Assembly (NCBI RefSeq): GCF_000517265.1 | Contig: NZ_AYSJ01000013.1 | Span: 78,396-142,395 of the forward strand | Source: Photorhabdus khanii NC19 | Lineage (GTDB): Bacteria > Pseudomonadota > Gammaproteobacteria > Enterobacterales > Enterobacteriaceae | Direction of reading: 5' to 3' | DNA length: 64,000 bases | In this document: positions 57,671 to 64,000 of the stretch, one piece after another | Layout: each line of letters opens with the position of its first letter | Position numbering within the stretch: position 1 is the first letter of the stretch | The notes under the pieces: generated by a model | Databases searched by the model: none | Told to the model about the DNA's origin: nothing | What the model saw: only the letters and a program-made list of their open reading frames with translations | Translations under genes and position numbers: made by a program

Positions 57671-57696
57671 AAACTACAGCGGTTACGCTGTAGTTT
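57671..57696 (+). terminator. Terminator between the sulfatase gene and rnb
   Basis: A perfect 10-bp stem AAACTACAGC / GCTGTAGTTT (57671-57680 with 57687-57696) and loop GGTTAC between convergent genes. A-rich and T-rich flanks make it likely bidirectional. Confidence 0.8.
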
Positions 57697-57722
57697 GATT
57701 CAATATAGTTTGATGAGGAAAG

Positions 57723-59666
57723 TCAGGCTGTGGGACGAGCGACGATATTACGCGTTTCCATTCTGACTTCTTCAATACGGACGTTGATAATATCATTCAA
57801 TTGGTAAACGGCTTCACCTTTGATAATCACGGTGCCGGTTTCTTGACTACATTGCAGTTCATCGCGCACCGCATGCAGGAATGGTGCCGGTATAAAGGCG
57901 ACCGCGCCATTCTCTACCAGACGGACACGCAAACCACCGCGGGTAATATCAATGACTTCTGCGGTAAATTGTTGTTCGGTTCCTGCATGGGGTTGCAGGA
58001 AACGCGCATATAGCCAATCACCCACATCGCGTTCAGCCATACGGTTCAGGCGGCGACGTTCAGCCAGTTGCAGGCAGGTTTCTTCTGCTGGTTTTTCTGC
58101 ATCCGTTTTTTGAATAATTGCTTTCAGTAAGCGATGGTTAACCATATCGCTGTATTTACGGATGGGTGATGTCCAGGTGGCGTAAGCATCAAAACCGAGG
58201 CCAAAATGAGGGCCAGGCTCAGGTTTAATTTCTGCAAAAGTTTGGAAACGGCGAATACGGCTATCAAGGAATTGTGTTGGCTGTTTATCCAATTCACGAC
58301 GTAATGTGCAGAAGCCATCCAATGTCAGCAACTCTTCTGCATTTTCTTCGATACCATTTTCTTTTAGTAATTCAACCACTTGTTCAATCTGGAGTGGCTC
58401 AAAACCGGTATGGACATTGTAGACGCCAAAGCCTAACTTATCGCGCAGTATTTTTGCCGCGCACAGGTTAGAAGTGATCATCGCTTCTTCAACAATACGG
58501 TTTGATGCACGGCGTTGTTCTACGACGATATCCAGCACATAACCATTTTCATCAAGGATAAAGCGGTAATCAGGGCGATCTTTGAAAATCAGTGCATGTT
58601 GATGACGCCATTGGTTACGGCGTTCACTCATTTCTTTCAAGAGATTGATTTGCGTCGCAATGGATTCAGAAGCAGGTTTCCAGCTACCTTTTCCTTCCAG
58701 CCAGTCAGAAACCTCGTCATAAACCAGTTTCGCTTTTGATTCAACCCAGGTAGAGAAAAACGCGATATCGTCACCAAGCTGACCATCTTCAAGAATAGAC
58801 ACCTGACAAACCAAGGCGGGACGGCGCTCATTAGGACGCAGAGAACATAAGTTTTCTGACAGATCGCGCGGTAGCATGGGGATATTGAAACCTGGCAGGT
58901 AGTTAGTGAAAGCACGTTGATGAGCAATCTTGTCCAGTTCGCTGTCAGCCGCGATATAAGCTGTTGGATCAGCAATGGCTATGCTGAGTTTCAGGCTGCC
59001 GTCATCTTGTTTGACGACATGCAAAGCGTCATCCATATCTTCTGTGGTGGCACTGTCGATAGTGACAAAATCCAGAGAAGTTAAGTCTATCCGCTCAAGA
59101 TCGCCATCATTCAACTGGCAATCGGCCGTCATCTCTGGCGCATTACGTTCCAGATTGTGACGGGTCAATGTTACCCACCAGGGCGCATAGTGATTGTCGC
59201 CTTCGGTGATATAGCCGGTAATTTCTGCATGAAAGCCACGGCTTCCTTTCAGAGGATGATGGCGCATTTCAGCGACGGCCCAGTCACCGTTCTGAAACGG
59301 ATGAGTGACTTGATTGGCCGGGCGGCAAGGGATGGCGTCTTTTAGCAGAGGGTGATCAGGAACGATCCATAGACGGTTGTCATTTTCTTTTTTCTGGATA
59401 CGGCCAACGAAGCGATTTAGAAATGGTTCGACCAATGTTTCGGGTTCGGCGATCTCTCTTTCTTTATCAGTATGAATAGCGGCGGTAACCCGATCGCCAT
59501 GCATCACTTTTTTCATTTGTGGAGGCGGAATGAAATAGCTTTTTTGTCCGTCGACTTCCAGAAATCCGAAACCTTTTTCTGTGCCTTTTACGAGGCCCTC
59601 TACGCGGAGTGTCTGGGAATGAAGTTGCTGTTTTAGCTGTGCAAGCAGCGGATTGTTTTGAAACAT
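57723..59666 (-). CDS. rnb: Exoribonuclease II (RNase II)
   Basis: A 3'-5' exoribonuclease that degrades mRNA. The 647-aa protein (E. coli 644) starts [18 protein letters not shown] like E. coli RNase II. The N-terminal cold-shock-type domain is followed by the RNB catalytic domain with [16 protein letters not shown] (catalytic Asp residues) and the S1 domain near the end. ATG 59666 fits the family; an upstream in-frame start at 59744 adds 26 residues not seen in RNase II. The upstream sequence has TTTCTCCGGAT as a weak ribosome site. Confidence 0.96.
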   Translation of the reverse strand: MFQNNPLLAQLKQQLHSQTLRVEGLVKGTEKGFGFLEVDGQKSYFIPPPQMKKVMHGDRVTAAIHTDKEREIAEPETLVEPFLNRFVGRIQKKENDNRLWIVPDHPLLKDAIPCRPANQVTHPFQNGDWAVAEMRHHPLKGSRGFHAEITGYITEGDNHYAPWWVTLTRHNLERNAPEMTADCQLNDGDLERIDLTSLDFVTIDSATTEDMDDALHVVKQDDGSLKLSIAIADPTAYIAADSELDKIAHQRAFTNYLPGFNIPMLPRDLSENLCSLRPNERRPALVCQVSILEDGQLGDDIAFFSTWVESKAKLVYDEVSDWLEGKGSWKPASESIATQINLLKEMSERRNQWRHQHALIFKDRPDYRFILDENGYVLDIVVEQRRASNRIVEEAMITSNLCAAKILRDKLGFGVYNVHTGFEPLQIEQVVELLKENGIEENAEELLTLDGFCTLRRELDKQPTQFLDSRIRRFQTFAEIKPEPGPHFGLGFDAYATWTSPIRKYSDMVNHRLLKAIIQKTDAEKPAEETCLQLAERRRLNRMAERDVGDWLYARFLQPHAGTEQQFTAEVIDITRGGLRVRLVENGAVAFIPAPFLHAVRDELQCSQETGTVIIKGEAVYQLNDIINVRIEEVRMETRNIVARPTA

Positions 59667-59974
59667 AATATCCGGAGAAAGTTGAGGGTTATTATCAGAT
59701 AGTTTTGGAACAACATTTTTACGCGAATCAGCAGTGTCGAGCAAGCAACATCTTCAAAATAGCATAAAACAGTATGGATTTTGTAATGAAAATTACAATA
59801 ATTACTCAGGGTAAACTTTTTCTTTAGGCTTAAAAGCAATATAACATGGTGAAAGTTGAAAATCGTATTTGCAAAATAAATCACCTAATAGCCCAAATTT
59901 TTTGCAATCTGGATTTAAGAGGGATTTCCATTATTATGGTAGTATAATGCGGTTTTTTGTTGGAGTGAGTGGCT
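59667..59974. promoter_or_regulatory. Divergent promoter region of rnb and the small two-gene unit
   Basis: Non-coding, with a TATAAT box at 59942-59947 (plus direction) ahead of the small 64-aa gene and a GTTGGAGTGAGTGG ribosome site. The -35 region is not convincing. Confidence 0.5.
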
Positions 59975-60169
59975 ATGAACAAAGTAAATTCAAATTTCAC
60001 GACAGCAGTAAAGCGCGCTGCGAGGGGCATGTTAAGGCGTCAAGTGGAGCCTTCAAATCGTGCTAGTGCTGTTTATGGGTTTAGTAATCATGCTCTGAAG
60101 AAATCTGGTGAAGAGCTGAAAATAGCATGGAGCTCCGCGTCTCTGTCTGTTAGGCATCCTAAAGGTTAG
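59975..60169 (+). CDS. Small basic protein of unknown function, 64 aa
   Basis: Not recognised. MNKVNSNFTTAVKRAARGMLRRQVEPSNRASAVYGFSN... is strongly basic with Arg and Lys spread over its length and no membrane segment. A good promoter (TATAAT) and ribosome site (GGAGTGAGTGG) precede ATG 59975. It is read in the same direction as the membrane protein gene starting nine bases after its stop, so the two form a unit. Confidence 0.55.
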   Translation: MNKVNSNFTTAVKRAARGMLRRQVEPSNRASAVYGFSNHALKKSGEELKIAWSSASLSVRHPKG

Positions 60170-60178
60170 TGTGGTGTT

Positions 60179-60658
60179 GTGGCTAAAGAATATAGTTGTA
60201 TCTATGAACAGTTAGTAGACTCGGATGATGATATTCATGGAATCATTTCCTATTCTGTCTACAAACGTCAAAAAATTCAGTTCATTAAAGATTTTAAACA
60301 AAAACATCAAAGAGCGCCAACAGATATCGATCTTCAACCTTTCAATGAATTATCAATGTCTCCGGCGCAACTTGAGTTTTACCGTAGCGAGGCTACTGTG
60401 TTGACAGAGAGGTTTTTGGCTGATGTTCTTGAAGAAGATCTTGAGGAAAGGGAAGTATTCTTTTCAGCAAAAGCCCATTCTGAACTGAATAATATTAAAC
60501 CTAACCATGTATTAGATATTATCAAAGGCGCTGCTGGTTCTCTGTTATTCGTTCTTTTGACTGGTGTATTGTACTTCTCTGTTTGGTCTTTATCGACGTC
60601 ACCAAAGATGGTTGTCGAGCAAATATTTGATGTGAAGATTGTATCTGCCAAAGACTAA
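60179..60658 (+). CDS. Small membrane protein of unknown function, 159 aa
   Basis: A 159-aa protein with an acidic, soluble N-terminal 110 residues (IYEQLVDSDDDIHGIISYSVYKRQKIQFIKDFKQKH...) and one C-terminal membrane helix (GSLLFVLLTGVLYFSVWSL). It begins with GTG 60179 after TTAGTGTGGTGTT. The preceding 64-aa gene may be its partner. It looks like a tail-anchored protein facing the cytoplasm. The family is unknown to me, and it lies between rnb and nth, which are unrelated core genes. Confidence 0.6.
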   Translation: MAKEYSCIYEQLVDSDDDIHGIISYSVYKRQKIQFIKDFKQKHQRAPTDIDLQPFNELSMSPAQLEFYRSEATVLTERFLADVLEEDLEEREVFFSAKAHSELNNIKPNHVLDIIKGAAGSLLFVLLTGVLYFSVWSLSTSPKMVVEQIFDVKIVSAKD

Positions 60659-60798
60659 GAGCATGAGAAATAAGTTAACAGGAAATTGGATATTCTTGAT
60701 AGCGTGTAGAATTTCTGATTCTAATTGGGTGTAAGGGGAGGGTGAGTGAAATCATCTTCTTTCCGATCATTCGTCTCACCGCAACGGCCCTTAGCCTT

Positions 60799-61434
60799 TT
60801 ACAACTCTTGTTTGCAATCGTACTCGCATAAATCTTCAATAATGCAAGAACCACAACGAGGTTTACGGGCTATACAGGTATAACGTCCATGTAAAATAAG
60901 CCAGTGATGGCAATCGACTTTAAATTCAGCCGGAACGACTTGCAGTAATTTATTTTCGACTTCATTGACATTTTTACCGGGAGCAAAATGAGTACGGTTA
61001 CACACCCGAAAAATATGGGTGTCTACAGCAATGGTTGGCCAGCCAAAAGCGGTGTTTAACACCACATTGGCTGTCTTGCGGCCAACGCCTGGCAATGCTT
61101 CTAATGCCGCACGATCCTCAGGAACTTCACCATCATGTTTTTCCAGTAAGATCCGGCAGGTTTTAATGGTGTTTTCCGCTTTGGTGTTATACAGGCCGAT
61201 GGTTTTTATATACTCTTTCAGCCCATCCACGCCGAGGTTAAGAATGGCCTGAGGTGTGTTGGCAACCGGATAGAGTTTCGCTGTCGCTTTATTAACACTG
61301 ACATCTGTCGCCTGAGCTGAGAGCAGTACTGAAATAAGCAGCTCAAAGGGCGTGGTGAAAACCAATTCAGTCGTTGGTTTTGGGTTGTTATCGCGTAAGC
61401 GCGTTAAAATTTCGATACGGCTTTGTTTGTTCAT
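60799..61434 (-). CDS. nth: Endonuclease III
   Basis: A 211-aa DNA glycosylase/AP lyase for oxidised pyrimidines. Helix-hairpin-helix LPGVGRKTANVVLNTAFG with catalytic Lys and the following VDTHIFRV Asp are clear. The [4Fe-4S] ligands CIARKPRCGSCIIEDLC are at the end. Two bases separate it from rsxE, and it forms the last gene of the rsx operon as in E. coli. Confidence 0.97.
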   Translation of the reverse strand: MNKQSRIEILTRLRDNNPKPTTELVFTTPFELLISVLLSAQATDVSVNKATAKLYPVANTPQAILNLGVDGLKEYIKTIGLYNTKAENTIKTCRILLEKHDGEVPEDRAALEALPGVGRKTANVVLNTAFGWPTIAVDTHIFRVCNRTHFAPGKNVNEVENKLLQVVPAEFKVDCHHWLILHGRYTCIARKPRCGSCIIEDLCEYDCKQEL

Positions 61435-61435
61435 A

Positions 61436-62134
61436 TCAAATGGTGCTCTCTGGTTCTGGTGATATTGCTACTGCATTGCTTTTTTCTTTTATTGCTCTGG
61501 TTTTCATTTTTTCATCAATCAGGTATTTTGCTGCCAGCATTAATCCCAGGCCAATAAAAGCGCCCGGAGGCAAGATAGCCAGCAGGAAAGGGGAATCCAT
61601 ATGAACAATTTCTATCCGCAGCACTTTAGCCCAATTGCCTAGCAGCAGATCAGCGCCATCAAACAGAGTTCCATTGCCAAGAATTTCCCTCATAGCACCG
61701 AGAACAAACAGCGCAAAAGTGGCACCTAATCCCATGGCTAAACCATCAATGGCAGAAGGCATGACCGGATTTTTGGCAGCATAGGCTTCAGCGCGACCAA
61801 TAACAATGCAGTTAGTGACGATCAATGGAATGAAAATCCCCAGTGATTCATATAGACCAAAAGCGTAGGCGTTAATCAGCATTTGTACGGTACTGACAAC
61901 CGAAGCGATTATCATGACATAAATCGGGATGCGGATTTCATTGGGAACCCAGCGACGCAGGCTGGACACAGCAATGTTGGTACAGACCAGAACCAGTGTG
62001 GTTGCTAGCCCTAAACCCAGTGCATTGGTTGCCGTGGAAGACACCGCCAGCAGTGGACATAATCCCAACAGCTGTACTAAAGCGGAGTTATTTTTCCACA
62101 GCCCTTGGGTAAACAACTTTTTGGTTTCACTCAT
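61436..62134 (-). CDS. rsxE: RsxE, electron transport complex membrane subunit
   Basis: A 232-aa integral membrane subunit of the Rsx (Rnf-type) complex that keeps SoxR reduced. The hydrophobic segments include [73 protein letters not shown] and [23 protein letters not shown]. It overlaps rsxG by four bases. Confidence 0.96.
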   Translation of the reverse strand: MSETKKLFTQGLWKNNSALVQLLGLCPLLAVSSTATNALGLGLATTLVLVCTNIAVSSLRRWVPNEIRIPIYVMIIASVVSTVQMLINAYAFGLYESLGIFIPLIVTNCIVIGRAEAYAAKNPVMPSAIDGLAMGLGATFALFVLGAMREILGNGTLFDGADLLLGNWAKVLRIEIVHMDSPFLLAILPPGAFIGLGLMLAAKYLIDEKMKTRAIKEKSNAVAISPEPESTI

Positions 62135-62760
62135 GATTTTTCTCCACAGGGCTCCAGAGAAGAGAGATGTTCAGGTACAGTTTGTAAATAGAGAGTGGTC
62201 CACTTGACGGAGTTTACCACAGCGCGTGGGGTAATAGTGGCACCGGTAAATTGATCAAACTCGCCACCATCTTTTCTCACCGCCCAGTGCCGGTTATTAT
62301 CTGATTTTACGGTTTTCCCTGAGAATACTTTGATCCAGTCTGAAATCCGGGTTTCAATTTTATCGCCCAGGCCAGGGGTTTCATGATGTTCTGTTACTCG
62401 TACGCCTAACACTTTTCCTGAGAAATTTGCCCCGACCAGTAACTGAATAGCCCCTGAATAGCCATCTGGTGCTGTACTTTCCAACGCTGCGGCCACCGGC
62501 TGACCATTTTTGCGGGCCAGATAGAGACGATGAGGTAGTTTGTTTCCCAAAGCATCGGCACTGATCAGATAACATTCGTTTTGCATATCGTTGTCATACA
62601 AAGCAGGTGGAACAACCTGATCAAGCAGTGACTTATGCTGTAACGCGGCCTGTTCTGCAATGGTACTTTTAGTCAGTGAATTCACAACAGCCGTCAATCC
62701 GGTAGTAATTGCAGCGAAAATAGCCAGTGTGATGCCGTGACGTCGCATTGTTTCTAACAT
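62131..62760 (-). CDS. rsxG: RsxG, FMN-binding subunit of the Rsx complex
   Basis: A 209-aa periplasmic subunit with an N-terminal membrane anchor and a covalent FMN site SGAT-like motif ([18 protein letters not shown]). Flavin attaches through Thr in this motif in the family. It lies between rsxD and rsxE as in E. coli. Confidence 0.96.
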   Translation of the reverse strand: MLETMRRHGITLAIFAAITTGLTAVVNSLTKSTIAEQAALQHKSLLDQVVPPALYDNDMQNECYLISADALGNKLPHRLYLARKNGQPVAAALESTAPDGYSGAIQLLVGANFSGKVLGVRVTEHHETPGLGDKIETRISDWIKVFSGKTVKSDNNRHWAVRKDGGEFDQFTGATITPRAVVNSVKWTTLYLQTVPEHLSSLEPCGEKS

Positions 62761-62769
62761 AACGGCTCC

Positions 62770-63849
62770 TTATTTGTGCCCGTAAGCGCGGGGTTGAGTG
62801 TAATGGTCAATCAGTGGCACGGTGATGTTCGCCAATAAGACAGCAAATGCTATCGCATCAGGATAACCACCATAAACACGGATGACCCAGACTAGCAAGC
62901 CAATCGTTGCGCCAAAAACTAAACGACCTTTGGGTGTTGTGGATGCACTGACCGGATCGGTTGCAATGAAAAATGCGCCCAGCATGGTTGCACCAGAAAA
63001 TAGTTGTAATAATGGCGGGGAATAACGGCTGGGATCAATCAACCAGCTTGCGAGTGAACATAGACCTAACATGACGATAAATGCCACAGGAATTTGCCAG
63101 CTTATAACCTTTCTGTTGAGCATAATAAGCCCGCCAATAAGATAGGTAATGTTGACCCATTGCCAGCCAACGCCTGCCAGAGATCCCTGTAATATTGGCT
63201 GACGCAGAACATCATCAATGTTGTGTGTCAGTAAACCGGTTTTAAAACTATCCAGTGGTGTTGCCTGGCTTATTCCGTCGAAACCTTGCTGCAACTGTTG
63301 CAATGTTGCTCCATCGGGAATATGCCCGGTGAAGATCACCATCAGACTGTCCAGCGGTGTGATTTGTGCTGCCATCAAATCCATAGGCGGCAACCAACTG
63401 GTCATTTGCACCGGGAATGATATTAGCAACACGACATAACCAACCATTGCCGGGTTGAACGGGTTTTGACCAAGACCACCATACAGGTGTTTGGCAATGA
63501 TCACGGCAAAAGCGGTTCCTAGTACAATCAGCCACCAGGGAGCCAGTGGTGGAAGACTGATCCCTAAAAGTAAGCCTGTCAACAACGCGGAATTATCCTG
63601 CAAACGAGTCATAATCGTCTGTTTACGCAGAGACAGAGCAAATGATTCCGCCAGCAGGGCAGTAATAACTGCAAGCAAGATTTGGAACAATGTACCGTAG
63701 CTAAAAAAGTAAGTTTGTACCGCAATACCGGGTATCGCTGCCAGCACAACCCACAGCATAATGCGGCTGGTGCTTTGTTGATTGTGTGTAAAAGGCGAAC
63801 TTGCGACTTTTAGCTTTTTATTGTCAGTTTGAACGGGCCTGAATTTCAT
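62770..63849 (-). CDS. rsxD: RsxD, membrane subunit of the Rsx complex
   Basis: A 359-aa integral membrane protein (RnfD type) with many transmembrane helices and the FMN-attachment segment [21 protein letters not shown] (covalent flavin on Thr). ATG 63849 is preferred to an upstream TTG at 63858. The family start [12 protein letters not shown] is preceded by a 15-residue extension relative to E. coli ([15 protein letters not shown]). Confidence 0.95.
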   Translation of the reverse strand: MKFRPVQTDNKKLKVASSPFTHNQQSTSRIMLWVVLAAIPGIAVQTYFFSYGTLFQILLAVITALLAESFALSLRKQTIMTRLQDNSALLTGLLLGISLPPLAPWWLIVLGTAFAVIIAKHLYGGLGQNPFNPAMVGYVVLLISFPVQMTSWLPPMDLMAAQITPLDSLMVIFTGHIPDGATLQQLQQGFDGISQATPLDSFKTGLLTHNIDDVLRQPILQGSLAGVGWQWVNITYLIGGLIMLNRKVISWQIPVAFIVMLGLCSLASWLIDPSRYSPPLLQLFSGATMLGAFFIATDPVSASTTPKGRLVFGATIGLLVWVIRVYGGYPDAIAFAVLLANITVPLIDHYTQPRAYGHK

Positions 63850-63861
63850 TGATAACAATCA

Positions 63862-64000
63862 CTATTCTGTTGAAATTTTCTGTTGTTCCTGAGCGGCTTT
63901 TTTTGCCTTAACTCTGGCAATAGCGGCAGCGACGGCAGCTTTGCGCGGATCAGTATCTTCTGTTGGCGGTGTTTCTGCCTGAATGTCGGTTACTTGCTGT
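63862..64000 (-). CDS. rsxC: RsxC, C-terminal end (partial, runs off the window)
   Basis: The final 45 codons, ending AAAIARVKAKKAAQEQQKISTE. The Ala/Lys-rich AAIARVKAKK repeat tail is typical of RsxC in enterobacteria. The stop lies at 63862-63864, 12 bases before the rsxD start. The rest, with the Fe-S and SLBB regions, is outside the window. Confidence 0.92.
   Translation of the reverse strand, partial: QQVTDIQAETPPTEDTDPRKAAVAAAIARVKAKKAAQEQQKISTE

Overview
The window looks like the chromosome of an insect-pathogenic enterobacterium of the genus Photorhabdus. The housekeeping genes closely resemble their E. coli counterparts, the sequence is AT-rich, there is a 127-bp ERIC element, and the centre carries a Photorhabdus virulence cassette (PVC, an extracellular contractile injection system), an orphan tccC-type gene and other toxins. 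The species call is inferred from gene content, not from a database match.

Left part (1-17,950), conserved core in near-E. coli order: rluB converges on btuR-yciK; then an ERIC element, sohB, an inserted alpha/beta hydrolase, a short yciN, topA, cysB, an unknown 275-aa gene, acnA, ribA (convergent), a decayed pgpB, and the lapA-lapB-pyrF-yciH cluster.

Middle part (about 18,000-57,650), an accessory island between yciH and rnb, which are close neighbours in E. coli. It holds a TetR regulator with a DUF1348 gene, a VapBC and a CcdAB toxin-antitoxin pair, a 1665-aa multidomain toxin, a nitrilase, a TccC-like Rhs protein with a metallopeptidase-like tip, an unknown 240-aa gene, two probable PVC payloads (a PI-PLC-like and a CNF-like enzyme) and the PVC structural operon. 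That operon runs right to left: pvc1 tube, pvc2/3/4 sheaths, pvc5 tube, pvc6, pvc7 LysM, pvc8 spike, pvc9 gp25, pvc10 PAAR-like tip, pvc11 and pvc12 baseplate, pvc14 tape measure, pvc15 ATPase, pvc16 terminator. No pvc13 tail-fibre gene is present. A secreted alkyl sulfatase lies at the right edge.

Right part (57,650-64,000), core again: rnb, a small two-gene unit of unknown function, nth, and rsxE-rsxG-rsxD with the 3' end of rsxC.

The strongest new observations are these. A collinear, roughly 125-bp regulatory block is shared by the PVC operon and the distant 1665-aa toxin gene, and contains an ops-like GCGGTA element. pvc11 has a large internal tandem duplication and pvc12 a five-unit internal repeat. 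pvc16 has an in-frame 12-bp repeat. The cassette lacks a tail fibre. pgpB is clearly broken. Several unrecognised genes remain.
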